From Grifola frondosa (Eukaryota > Basidiomycota > Agaricomycetes > Polyporales > Grifolaceae): DNA of 64,000 nucleotides. The DNA lies in the NCBI GenBank assembly GCA_001683735.1, contig LUGG01000005.1, positions 1,302,001 through 1,366,000 of the forward strand, in the 5' to 3' direction. Under the pieces are notes generated by a model. That model saw only the letters and a program-made list of their open reading frames with translations, was not told the DNA's origin and ran no database searches. Made by a program: the position numbers and the translations under genes. Positions 38,512 through 49,894 of this stretch are shown here, piece by piece (the stretch's first letter is position 1; every line of letters starts with the position of its first letter).

Positions 38512-39446
38512 TAAGGCTCCATCCCGACGTTCACGCAATTGGTGACCGCTACTTGCCTTTCATAATAGCTGAACTTATTTCCATTTCACACTTGTAGCTT
38601 TTACACAGTATGTACACTATTGCACACGAATATCAATCAATTTGCTATCCACCCACCGGAATTCAGATGGTATCAAATACGTTAGCTGACAGGTGTCCGT
38701 CAGTCTTCTCTTCGAACTGTGCCACACGCAGTGCATCTGTGTCGAAATCAGTATCATACTGGGACATATAGCCATCAGGGATTCCCCGGCGTACTTGAAA
38801 ACGTAGTCATCGGCTCATCTGCGGACCGTATCTGAATCTGCGAAAAATAAGCCTCATTGTGGCTGCATCTTTCGCAAGTGACTACAAAGTGTGGCGTCAG
38901 CCACGGGCGGTTATACTTAGAGATGGCATGCTGTGGCACACCTGAGATTTTTGACCGCCCAGTTATTCGGTAATCTCTCTACATCTGATCCTCTTGAGTA
39001 TGGTTCTTGTTGTCATCTAAATAGTCCTATCACTACAATGCTTACGACGAGTCGAATTCGTGAACATGGTCTAGACCTGTTTTGTGATCGGGAATTGGTA
39101 GGGCACGTTTGGCATATCCATTTTGTTATGTGGATACGATTAGAAAATTAGCGCAAGTGGGACAAAATAGCATTTGTGTATAATGGCTGCACGAGTGGCG
39201 AGCGCGCTTGTGGCGTGTTGTTGATCACGTGGCGGGAAGCATATTCCATCTATAGCTATCGCCCTTTTGAGGAACTCGCCCACAGCGCAGGTTGCAATGC
39301 TTGCCCACTCGTTGATACAGTGAACCGTTGGACCTTGGCAGTTCATCTCTTCCTAGAGGGCGATACTTCAGAGATTCACCTAAGGCTCATCTAATTCGCA
39401 CTGGTTTGGAGGAGGCGCCGTCCTATAGCTTTTGCTCTTCAGAGTC
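38512..39446. other. Intergenic region
   Basis: Reading frames of up to about 70 codons only, without domain or splice support. It includes the promoter of the GPHR-like gene. Confidence 0.45.
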
Positions 39447-41511
39447 ATGTCTTTGGCAAGCCCGAGTCTCCTGGGTCTCGAGATATTTTTCGTTGTGATT
39501 CTGAGGTCCCTATAAGCTGCTCATCTGTATTATCTTGTGTCTGACTGACCCACATTTTACTCAGATTTCTACTGTTTTTTGCGTGTCGCAAATACTTGCT
39601 GCGGAATCTATACCATGACCTCCAAGATTTGACCGCGCAACAGGTAGCAGAATCTCAGACTGGCACACCCATAACAACAGAGGCAGCAGATGGAGAAGTC
39701 GAGATGCTTCCTGTACCATCGAGCGCTGCAAAAGTGGATATATCAAGACAACGACCCTTCCACTCTGCGCTCTCTAGGGGCTTGTTCTCTCTGTGTTTCT
39801 CAGAGAGCTGCACACTATTCCTATTGTTAATATTCCAAGCGGTGGATGTCCTACATCCACGGTGAGTCACAATGCAGCAATTCACTACAGTAATATTCAA
39901 GTATTCGCTGCGCAGTGTTCGGCTGTTCAATTGGGACGTATCTCTCTTTCTGCTGATCTGCACAATTGTCCTTGTCATACCCCTGTCGTACAGTCTCGTC
40001 CTCAGCCACGGTTCGGCCTCATCTTCCGGTGAGTCCTATGATCTTCACAGGTCTCCAATCCACTCAATCATTTACAGTCTCACAATGGAGGCAGCACACT
40101 TCTCTATTCAGAATTGTCCTCAATTTGATACCGGTCGGCCTGTTCTTACTTATACTTTCGTATGTGCCGCTGCCGGCAGCGATGCCGAAATATAACATCA
40201 TGGCGGCTACCTTATCTCGTCTCACTGTACTCGGAACGGCCTTGCGTCCTGTCGGTTTCGGAGCGATTAATACTGCGTGGAATTTCTTCCCAGTTTTTCT
40301 CGCAAACAGAAGTAAGCAGCTAATGACACCTTGTTGCGCTGCTGTGCTGATATCGAGACCAGAGCTCATCGACGGACGAAGATCTTCGCTCAGCAGAGCA
40401 GGCTGAGACGCGTCCAAGATGATCTTGTGCAGCGCCGAACAGAACTCCAGAAGCTTACTGCTTCACAGGTATGCTGATGAACAATGCGTCAAATGTGTGC
40501 CGCCAGATGCTGATTCTTTATCAGCCGAATGTAGAAGCTACGTGGCTTTCCCGTGTTGTGCCTGGTTTTCAAGGTGACAGCGGTACGTTAATGCTGCTTG
40601 GCGAGGTCGTAGACTAATCTCCGATGATGTAGAGTTATCGTCAGTGGCACAAGAAATTAGCGGTCTCGAAGCGCTGGAATATGAGATGTCGCGCAATGTC
40701 GAGGCTCTCAGGCACCGTCACGCAGATGCGAAATTTTCGAAGACTCTCTCGGGCAAGGTCTTCAATGTTGGCGGTCGATTCTTTGCTGTCTATTGTATCT
40801 ATCGTATTATCAGCGTATGTTTTTTTTTTAACCTACATTGTCATCAGTGACCGCAATTTAACATCTTCTCAGTCTTTGTTAATTGATACATTCCCATGCG
40901 GTCCCGATCGTCGTCTCCTGATCAACCTGCCTCGACTAATGCGGACGTCGTGAGTATGGTTCTCGCTTACCTGCTGTCACTTGTCCCCGCTATCAGTTTG
41001 AGCGGGGGATATTGCGGTCATCTCACGCCAAATCAGTCTTGGGCTCGTTGGTGTCATCATTCTGAGTAGTATTCGTCTCGTGTTGCGAGGCGTGGCTCGG
41101 GTGAGGAATCTTTTCAGCTTCACTGGCGCTTGCATTTATCCATCGTTTGCATTAGGCGTTGCGTGTGACGAGCCGGAACTTGGGTGCATCCCTGATGTTA
41201 CTCATGTTGGCTCAGCTCATGGTGTGTTCCCTGGTATCATTTACCTGGGATAGCAATCTGACAGATTTTTCGCAGGGCATCTATCTTCTTTCAACACTTA
41301 TTCAACTCCGCACATCATTCCCCCCACCACCCTCTCGGCCGGATACCAATCCGGATGCGGGGATCGTCAACCTGTTTTCTACGCTTCCGGAGTATCAACT
41401 CTTTGGTTCGCTATTTGATGGATCGTTCTGGTAGCTGCAGGCACGAGCGCTGTGTTGCGATGGTTCGGCGATCGGATTAATGGGTCGGTGAGCATGTGTG
41501 AGAAGCCGTGA
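39447..41511 (+). CDS. Golgi pH regulator (GPHR/GPR89) family membrane protein
   Basis: Multi-pass membrane protein of the GPHR family (GPHR N-terminal plus ABA-GPCR-like C-terminal domain), which keeps Golgi pH acidic in animals. Start MSLASPSLLGLEIFFVVIL, then RFLLFFACRKYLLRNL after an intron. Membrane segments include VSLFLLICTIVLVIPLSYSL and VGLFLLILSYVPLP. The family hallmark is RLTVLGTALRPVGFGAINTAW. A cytosolic coiled-coil loop follows (LRSAEQA, VQRRTELQKLTASQ, ISGLEALEYEMSRNVEALR), then KVFNVGGRFFAVYCIYRI and the last segments with GIYLLSTLIQLRTSFPP and LFDGSF, VAAGTSAVLRW. Frame breaks near 40404, about 41006 (G run) and 41430 are each explained by one or two missing bases. About eight short introns. 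Confidence 0.84.
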
Positions 41512-41939
41512 TGGGCCAAGCGGTGTTGAACAATTGTCGCAATGGATTAATCACACAATTAATACATACCTCTGTATTCATAGACTTTTTGTATACTTCG
41601 TAGCTCCGATGTCGATGTCTCACCTTAAGTATGTCCTCAAGTTCCTGCAAAGCGCCCATGTCCGGCAAAAGTGACAGGCGCTTGTTTGCACTGTTTCCTG
41701 CCAAGTTATCGCGTCGCACACCAATCACACGAGAAATGGACCGATGGTCTCCGATTTTAGAAGATGTCACTGTGCAGGATCTTGCTGATGCTCTCCTACG
41801 CAAAGTGCGAAAGGCAGCGATAATTAATGATGCCTCATCCCTGAGTATGTTCGCAATTTGTTGGCTAGTGAGTTCTATGCCCTCGTCGATAGTACAGAAC
41901 TGGTTCGTGATCCCCCGCTGATTCCACCTTGTCACTGAG
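41512..41939. other. Spacer before the F-box gene
   Basis: Contains an open stretch on the plus strand (41631-41921) without known motif; it may include an upstream exon of the F-box gene but this could not be shown. Confidence 0.35.
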
Positions 41940-43882
41940 ATTTCCCCCCTCAAGATACACACTCTGGAGCATAGCCTCCTCTCAACTCTGTCCGCCATCA
42001 GACAAATCCGAAACTCTCGCCATACTTGATGAGTCTTCCGCCAGAGATCCTCAGCACCGTATTCCAACTTGTTCCCAAAAAGCATCGTGATAAATTCTGC
42101 GAGACCCCCGCATGGGAGCCATCATCTGTCAATACGTCAGCACTTGTTCCTCTCACGCATGTCTGCCAACAATGGCGGAACGTCGCGTTATCCACACCAT
42201 CTCTTTGGAGGTGCATCTATGATCACCACCCTTCCGCGTTCCTGGAACGCTCACTTAGTATTAACTTGGTCGTCACCATTACTCAGGTGCCACCGGAAGG
42301 CCATTTCATTTGTGACCTTCTTATAGTGTTGCCACGGCTTAGTCACACCTGTTTCAGCTTTTTAGATATTCTGACATGAGTTTTACAGATAATGACATAA
42401 TATTAATTGAAATTAATAGCTAAGATGTATATGTATTTGAATGTAACACCACCATTTGCATAATTACCTTTAATATGTTTCAATTTCAGTTACATTGGTA
42501 AAGAAGCTGACTACAAAGTTGGACTTTGCAATCGGCTTTTTGGCTATATCTCCATCAATATGAGGTATAACATTTTGATATTTGGCAAAGGTATGCGGCT
42601 ATATACAGGCTACAAAATAAATGTAAGATCACTATGATATGTGAAAAACTGCCCAAGTTATGAGTCATATATCATTTAGGCCTGACTTAGCTGCAGCAAC
42701 ACTACCTTCTTAGGTCTCATGGCTCTCGGATTCGTGAAATGCATTGGCTGATCCCTCGTTATCCATCTAGATGCTTTCCAGATGTCCATCTCAATTTCCG
42801 TGCACCACAGCTGAAATTTCTCACCCTCCAGTATGATGAAGTTGCGTCTGATTCTCCCGCTCATTCTCTGTTTCAAGGCCATACTCCGCAGCTCAAGTAT
42901 CTATCTCTTCGGAACAACCTGTGGCTACCACAAGATGACATCCTATCGCTGATGCACCTTTGTCTTTCTCACACGACATTTTTGAATCACAATCCCGACT
43001 TTGTTCACTTGTTTTTGTCGAGGACTCCTAATCTGGAGGATCTCATTCTGATAGGGCTCTACTTCCAGCGCTCCAGTTCCACGCCTCCTGTGAGACTCAC
43101 GCATTTGCAAAGACTTACATTGGACTCGATGGGAAGCCGGAGTATCCGCGCATTAATGACTGGTCTGACAGTCAATTTCACGATTGCTATACAGACTGTC
43201 ACATCCTATGGATGCCCTACTAATCCCACTCATACCCCTTGGCCAACCTCTTCTCCATATTCCAACAAGAGTTGAAGTCTCAGAGCCAGATCGTGCTAAT
43301 GATATTATACTCTCTTTATCAGGCTCGAAGTCTGCTCTGCGATATCTCATTGGGCAGGCCTCCTTGGATATTGCTCTATACCTTGAGCTTCCCCGTGAAG
43401 TATGGTATCATGTTCGGGAGCTATGGATACATGGATACACAAACAATACGACACACCCGGAACTAAATGAAAGGGGAGAATCAGATTGAACGCAACTGGA
43501 GATGTTGGTCAGCAGCTACTGCAAACTGGACTCCATCTTGTGCTACTTATCATGCCCATCTACCACCAATCCACCATCACCTGGTGAATGCCGCTGTCCT
43601 AGACTCTCGACGATCCGCCTTATCCTTCTGTCTCTGCACAAGTATTTCCTTTCTGTTCAACAAGACGTCGCCCAAAAATTCAGGCGTGGCAGACCGGGGT
43701 GTGCTGCCATTAGACTCATGGTCGAGCTACCTGTTCAGCAACATGACGACAGCCCCAGGTTGACGGAGGAGGTAGAGGCACTATTCGAATCCGTCGAATA
43801 CAGATTCTTTGAAGAGCCGCCGACGATGACCTATCCGGATGTGTGCAAAGGTGAATGGTCGAAGAGATACCCTCCGTGGTGA
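41940..43882 (+). pseudogene. F-box protein gene interrupted by a MITE
   Basis: Agaricomycete-type F-box protein, a substrate receptor for SCF ubiquitin ligase. The heptad segment TLEHSLLSTLSAIRQIRNSR precedes the F-box SLPPEILSTVFQLVPKKHR ... VPLTHVCQQWRNVALSTPSLWR, with a frame break between them near 42025. After ...GHFICDLL a 381-bp MITE (42324-42704) is inserted. Beyond it the leucine-rich part continues (LNFRAPQLKFLTLQYDEVA, LFLSRTPNLEDLILIGL, HLQRLTLDSMGSRS) and the end is VEYRFFEEPPTMTYPDVCKG. The upstream ATG at 42029 is only an in-frame Met of the F-box block. Because the MITE lies in coding sequence and carries stops, the gene is probably dead unless the MITE is spliced out. Confidence 0.78.
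42324..42704 (+). mobile_element. MITE copy A (381 bp)
   Basis: Begins TAGTGTTGCCACGGC and ends GCAGCAACACTA. The two ends are imperfect inverted repeats of about 26 bp and the element is bounded by TA on both sides. It is non-coding and AT-rich. Same length as, and inverted relative to, copy B (45377-45757), with roughly 90% identity by eye. Confidence 0.88.
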
Positions 43883-44864
43883 AGGTGCACTTTTAATCAA
43901 ATTATCAGACTCGCACTAGTATTGACAGCTTCTGGATGTGCTGATGCTGTAGGAGACCTATTGCGGTGGGTCTGAGGTGACAAATACAACAATGAATGGA
44001 TTGTGGGACATTGTTGGGGGTGCTCAGGGTCAGTATCACTATGGTCACAAGCGGATGGTCTACAGTAGCTCTGTCAATTCGATAGCAATTCCTTGCAGAT
44101 GAGAGAAAGGGCAGTGCAAAGGATAAATGAGGAGCCAAAAGTGAAAATGTAAGAATTCACGTTGCGACCCCAGGTGCAGCCAATATCAACATTGTGTGCT
44201 TATGGCTTTTTTGCAGATGGTTGGGAGTTCTGTCTAGTTCTGTACTACCTGAAGACCCAGCACTGACCAAGTTGTATACATGCCCGGCAAGACTGACTGC
44301 TATTTCACCAGTCCCATTCCCACTACACCAAGCTCACATGTTGCGGGTCGCATTTGTGAATAAAAATTATCAACATTGCTCTTGCTGCGTTGCACGAGGG
44401 CATGTCTGCCGCACAATGGTTTGCCACCGGCTTGCCACTCTACTTAGAGTCATAGCCACCGAACATGCCATTCAGCGATTACCTCATGTCATAGAGGTTC
44501 TCCAGTGTACAAGTCGAGGCTGTCCGCATAAATTACAAACATGTGTGAATATTTTTGAGCTGCTCAGATCATGCAGGCAGACCTAGTCAATGTACGATTC
44601 TCGTGAAATGTGGTCGCAGCTCATCATCCCGATCATCAACGTCCAGACAGCGAGGGAAACCAAGGGTAACAAAAATGATGATATCGAAGAGTCCTGCACA
44701 ATGTCAAAATGACAGTATACGAACAAGATGACACCTTGTTGGCAGGATTCCATGAGTCGTGCATATGGGAGACAGAATCTGCTAAAAGCACATCAATTCG
44801 AATGCACCAAGATTATCGTGCAATAATGAACACACGGGAAGGAGCGCGATAGCTCAAGACACTA
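43883..44864. other. Region between F-box gene and small minus-strand gene
   Basis: A 130-codon plus-strand frame (44194-44586) is open, Cys/His-rich (HCSCCVARGHVC), but has no recognised domain and no clear start. Composition changes here towards the AT-rich transposon block. Confidence 0.4.
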
Positions 44865-45293
44865 TCACATACCACTCTGGCTCCTGCATTTCCCCAGGGT
44901 TTCCTTGACCTTCTCGATGATTTCCGGCAGGGGCATCTTCGGGTCAAGGCCCAGCATGTTGGTCTCGGTGAGTGAGAGACAGTCCATGTCGTGTTATGCC
45001 AGACAAACTCGCACTGGTTGGTCTTCACCATCATGCATTGGTTCGGGATCCACTTCCACCTCGGCCGCACCAAACATCTTAATGGCTTTCTCCAGAAGCC
45101 AGTCATCGTAGAATACAATCCCATAAGTCTTGTGAAGTGACACAGGATGTCTCCGCCTTGGCTTCGAGCATCGAGTTGGGGCTGACTGTGGAGTGGACTG
45201 GGCTGACTTCGATGCTGGCTCAGAGGCTGACTGCGATGACTGCGAGGCCGGGCCCGACAGGACTGACTGTGGGACTTGAGCTTCGTGGCTCAT
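44865..45293 (-). CDS. Hypothetical protein with one in-frame stop
   Basis: ATG at 45293 opens a Ser/Gln/Pro-rich N terminus (MSHEAQVPQSVLSG), a basic patch CSKPRRRHP and a folded-looking segment HKTYGIVFYDDWLLEKAIKMF, then VEVDPEPMHDGEDQPVRVCLA followed by TAA. In the same frame coding character resumes: DMDCLSLTETNMLGLDPKMP and LPEIIEKVKETLG, up to TGA at 44865-44867 (which overlaps a possible GTATGT donor). I do not recognise the family. It may be a gene carried within the repeat block, since it lies between the two inverted MITEs. Confidence 0.45.
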
Positions 45294-45376
45294 GACCTAC
45301 ATGGTGGAGTAGTGATCACGTGACTAAGAGATGCGGAGTCGATCGGAGAGGAGTCGAGACTATGTTACGGAGATAG

Positions 45377-45757
45377 TAGTGTTGCTGCAGCTAAGTCAGG
45401 CCTAAATGATATATGACTCATAACATGGGCGGTTTTTCAGATATAATAGTGATCTTACATTCATTCTGTAGCCTATATATAGCCGCATAATATTGCCAAA
45501 TATCAAAATGCTATACCTCATATTGATGGAGATATGGCCAAAAAGCCGATTGCAAAGTCTGACTTTTTAGTCAGCTTTTTTACCAATGTAACTGAAATTG
45601 AAACATATTAAAGATAATTATGCAAATGGTGGTGTTACATTCAAATACATATACATCTTAGCTATTAATTTCAATTAAGGTCATGTCATTATCTGCAAAA
45701 TTCATGTCAAAATATCTGAAAAGCTGAAACAGGTGTGACTAAGCCGTGGCAACACTA
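45377..45757 (-). mobile_element. MITE copy B (381 bp), inverted relative to copy A
   Basis: Begins TAGTGTTGCTGCAGC and ends GCCGTGGCAACACTA, the reverse complement of copy A ends, again flanked by TA. Substitutions against copy A are scattered with no length change. Confidence 0.88.
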
Positions 45758-46097
45758 GGAGATAGGCGTGGGAGAGGTATGATTAGTCAGCAGAGAGGCT
45801 TGTGGTTTGGGTTTTGTACACAGGAGAGATCATCGCATCAGGATGTTCCACGCATCAGAGAGATATGGAGTGTCCATCGTGGTGATGAGAGCACGATTCT
45901 GAGCACCCGCTGTCACGCACCAAATGTATTTGGTACCTGGACATGGCAAAATAACATTGATTTTGCACATCCTGTCATCAGTAAATGATATGGCATGGGA
46001 CATCAAATCGGGAATATGATCACGTGCTTATACTCATAAATAAGGCATAATTCTGTTCAGCTATTTTCAGGCATTCTTGTTCCCGTCCACCACCATC

Positions 46098-46379
46098 ATG
46101 CAGGCAACTTCATACCCTTGTGATATTCAGGTTCCCTACTATCGAGTGCATCGACAGACTCGCAAACATATTCTCATCCTCGATCCAGTCCAGGATCATC
46201 TTATTCCAATCTATTTTTCTAGTCCCCTTCATCTTTTGGGACCCAACATCGAGTTTACAGGACGAATCACCCACATCCTTCAATTTCAGGAGACTCGAGT
46301 CATTGTTGCTGTGGAGCATTACACAGGCACCCAAGAAGTAGCAGTGGGAGTTCCCTATTCCATTCTAGGCCATGTTTGA
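46098..46379 (+). CDS. Short ORF inside the LTR, unknown
   Basis: 93-codon frame from ATG at 46098: begins MQATSYPCDIQVPYY, contains HILILDPVQDHLIPIYF and ITHILQFQETRVIVAVEHY. The regular beta-strand pattern suggests a folded product, but no family is recognised. The position inside an LTR upstream of its TATA box means it would need its own promoter. Confidence 0.35.
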   Translation: MQATSYPCDIQVPYYRVHRQTRKHILILDPVQDHLIPIYFSSPLHLLGPNIEFTGRITHILQFQETRVIVAVEHYTGTQEVAVGVPYSILGHV

Positions 46380-46730
46380 ATGGTTGGATGCATGGATCAT
46401 TTGGAACATTGCTCATTGCAGAGGAATGTTGAAGCCGAACAGCGATATAGTTGAATTGCCGAAGAACATGCTGCAAGCAGGAGATGCGAGACTGATGGAT
46501 GACTTTCTGTTGATCTATGAAGGGCATGGATGGAAGAACTAGGTCACATGACACTGTATACATTTTTCCCTCTTTCACAGTTAGCACTCAGTTTGCATTA
46601 TTCCAAAAGTCAAAGAAATGTGCTTGGTAAATGGGCTTACATAAAAATGATTATCAGAAGGATCTAAATGGTTCAAAGGCTAATTGAAAAAGGACCTAGA
46701 CAAGGCCTAGGCAAGCCTACAGACTCTAAG

Positions 46731-47030
46731 AAGGTCCAGAATGCTCCAGGTCTTTTCAAAAGCCCAGCACAACCTAGACTTATTGAAGAACACCCTCAAA
46801 TTTAGGGTACTCTGAGTTAGAACACCAGTTTAAAGACCCGGACAAGCCCAGGCAAGTTGTTTGACCACCTGGACCCTGAGCCTAGACCAACATACAGGAC
46901 CCTAGAAGGTTCCAGAATGGCCTAGCCCTTTTTCAAAGGCCCAGTGTGACCTAGGTTTAGCAAAAGATACCCTCAAATCTAGGGTACTGTCACTTATGGC
47001 CCCACTTTGCAAGCCCAGGCAGACCCAGAT
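46731..47030. repeat. Diverged direct duplication within the LTR
   Basis: About 46731-46857 and 46905-47030 share aaggtYccagaatg, ttcaaargcccag, ataccctcaaatYtaggg-like blocks and aagcccaggca. A second pair (near 47361-47440 and 47550-47628) shares caaggaccctaca and agtaggctaggttgag. Confidence 0.65.
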
Positions 47031-47254
47031 TAGAGCTAGGACCACCCAGACCATGAGCCCAGACCATCTAGACAAGGCCCAGCTACAGAGATCAGGAGAA
47101 AAGTAGGAGATATAAATAGAACAGAAGGATTTGGTGCAGAAATAAGCTGAGAAAGGAAATCTTGTAATAATTATGTAGTTTTTTGTACTTTTGTAACATA
47201 GCCTAGAATGTTCCAGGCCCATAGGGAATGGAATGTTCTAGAATTTCCTCAGGG

Positions 47255-47261
47255 TATAAAA
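47255..47261 (+). promoter_or_regulatory. LTR TATA box
   Basis: tataaaa in a GC-flanked context inside the LTR; the likely transcription start of the gypsy element follows about 30 bp downstream. Confidence 0.55.
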
Positions 47262-48064
47262 GCAGGCCAAACTGCCCCCCTGAGAGCAATATAGTTTTTA
47301 TCCACTTTCACCCCAGACATCTATGTGCCCTCTCCTTCTGTGTGAATTTCACCTTGGATTGTCACCTGACCAGACTGAGCTCTGGTAGTACAAGTCCAAG
47401 AAGAGCATCTCAAGGACCCTACAAGGAAAGTAGGCTAGGTTGAGTACTCTGCAGTAGAACATTCTCAGTAGCAAGACAGCAGATTGCGGCGTAAGGAAAG
47501 TGCAAGTTTTAAGTTTGAGACAGGAAGTTTCTTGGGCTGTTTGACTGTTCAGACAAGTGCTCTGAAAGTACAGACCCAGGCAGGAAGACTCAAGGACCCT
47601 ACAGGACAGTAGGCTAGGTTGAGCACTCTCACGAGACCAGGAATTGAAGTCGCAAGTGTTAGCAAGTAATATTCCTGACATTCATTTGGAATCTATGTAC
47701 CTGAATCTTATATATTTGATAAATCTCGGATTTCCAGACTCGGCTGAGCCTCTTACCAGAAAAGTAGGAAAACCCATCATGCTTGGTGCACATTGAAGTA
47801 TTGAAGGCTTTTAAATTTCTTGCTGCTTATAATTCAGTTTTGCTGAACCCCTTGCTTGAAAAATAAATCCTTTTGTGAACAAATTTGTGTTAGAAATTTA
47901 TTCTCAGACAGGAACTCTCACGTACGTCAATAACCCCTTACACCACCCTTGAACATTGACTAATACTGCTTTACCAGAGACGAGAACACGAGACCAACGG
48001 TAACTTCGAGACACACGAGAACAATAGTACTAACACGAGGATAACAGGCATTATCAACGTGGCC

Positions 48065-49642
48065 ATGGAAGAAGTCACTACAAATACATCAACCGGAGAA
48101 CAAAACCCTCCAATGACCAGCTCCCAGAACCTGAAAGCACCATCCCCATACCCATCAGGAACAGACCACGTCGTGGCTCGCAGCAAGTACAGACACAGAG
48201 ATCCAGAGACAGGACAATTTGCCAAGGCCTCCACGATATCACCAACATGCCTAGCACTAACCTACGACACCACATCATCACTGTCAAGTGAAAGTGTGAC
48301 CCCATCATCTGTCTCCGATCTCACACCATCATCCCTTAGCAGACAATCCACACCGCCCTTACCTGCACCTACCCCACCCCTGCCGACGACCACACGGCCT
48401 CTGCTCATAACCATGCTGCCGAAACCACCAATCATATACAATACAGGCAATCTCGCAACAATCCCATTGTTCGAAGGTGAAGATGATGAGCAGTATGCAG
48501 ATGACTTCTTCAAAGTGGTCGACAGCTCCTTCGCGGAAAACAACACAGTTCTGTGGATGCTCCGTCAGCTTCAGAACAAACTCAAAGGAGGAAGTGCAGC
48601 AGAGACTTGGTTTGACGCTCTAGACCAAGCAACACAGAAGGATACGTGGGAGCACTTTACAGATGCGTTCTACGCGAAATGGCCCAAGACCGTCACAACA
48701 CAGCTCACACCGCATCAGGCCGCCAAGCGCATTTGGGAAATCCGAATTACAGCAGAAGAACTCGAACAATACATCGAGGATGGAAAGACTATATGACCCT
48801 CTCACGTCATCTGGGTGCGCAAGATTTGCAAAGAAGCCAAACAACTAGGTGCACCAGACCACGCAGCAGGCGACGTTCGTGACGATCTACCACACCCACT
48901 CTGAGGATACGTCTCCTCAGTGGTGGCCACGTGGGCAGCATTGAAGACACAGATCGAGGTGATAGATATGTTGAAGTTGATGGACAAGTTAGACGAGAGG
49001 AAACGTACAGAGGAGAGGTTGAAGGAGCAGGCGGTGGCCCAGATCCAGGAACGCATGTGGGGCATGACCATCACTCCGAGAAACACAGCCCCACCTATCA
49101 CAATGTTACTGGCAGTCGTGGCAGGCTATTGAATCAACCCGACGATGACACCACAACCACGGGCACCACAGGCACTGACGATGCAAACATCGGGAGCAGG
49201 ACGCACTTCGGGGACGCAACCCGCATTTACGCAGACGGGTTATCGCGGGCAGAATTGCACAGACCACATCACTATGCTGCAATGCAACGCGATCCCACCA
49301 TTCCCTGATGACATGCAAGGCCATGCAGCTTACAATGCCAGATGCGACAGATGGAGAGCAGAGCACCCCGGCAACATGTTCCCAGATGAAACGTGCCCAT
49401 TTCCACTCAAACCCGGAACTGACATACCTGACGGCACAGAATGCTACACCTGCAGAAAGAAAGGACACATGCACATCTGCTGTACAGGCAAGCCAATACC
49501 CGAGGAAGAGAAGGCCTTCTGCAACAATGTTGAACATCTCTTATCCCCCCCAGAGCAGCCGCACCGCAGTTTGCAGGTGCGCCACCTGTTAATGTCGTAC
49601 AAATCGGGGGACAGTCATTCGGACTTGTCCCGCTCTCGATGA
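48065..49642 (+). pseudogene. Gypsy gag polyprotein, broken by three in-frame TGA stops
   Basis: One continuous frame from ATG 48065 to 49642. Capsid-like core: IPLFEGEDDEQYADDFFKVV, ETWFDALDQATQKDTWEHF, FYAKWPKTVTT, AAKRIWEIRITAEELEQYI. Helical DKLDERKRTEERLKEQAVAQ follows, then a CCHC zinc knuckle CYTCRKKGHMHICC (C-X2-C-X4-H-X4-C) near 49440. Stops at 48794-48796, 48902-48904 and 49130-49132 are all TGA where Arg (CGA) fits the context (DGKTI*PSHVIW, DLPHPL*GYVSS, VVAGY*INP). This points to CpG-to-TpG mutation of a once intact gene. Confidence 0.8.
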
Positions 49643-49894
49643 TACAACCGCAACACGAATCCACTGGACACATCGAAGAATGCCAGGGAAACGAGTAGGG
49701 GCTGCCTGTCAAGAAGGAGAACAGGCAGCCTGAACGCAGTTCATCGGGAAGGAACAGGAGGTCCCCGAGCGCATCGAGCTGGTGCTCGGGGAAGGCGGTT
49801 TAGCAGGCCCGGAAGAAATGTTCCCCACGAACGACTGTCAGACTGCGAAGCACTCTTCAATAGTTTGTACTTATGACCCAGAACTTACGATCGA

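Larger units (their letters stand above)
45911..47942 (+). repeat. Long 5' LTR of the gypsy element (about 2.03 kb)
   Basis: Starts TGTCACGCACCAAATG and ends aaccccttaca. A core promoter tataaaa lies at 47255-47261 and an aataaa is near 47860. Both the start (TGTC..GCACCAAA..GGTAC..ACATGGCAA) and the end (ctgagcctct..gaaaagtaggaaa..gcttggtgcac, aaccccttgct) match the two 2.79-kb arms downstream, which supports calling all three LTRs of one superfamily. A shorter reading, 47192-47942 with TGTAA/TTACA ends, is also possible. Confidence 0.6.

Noticed and set aside
44194..44586. Cys/His-rich 130-codon frame as a zinc-finger gene
   Set aside because: Cys/His spacing fits no known finger and no homologous block was recognised.
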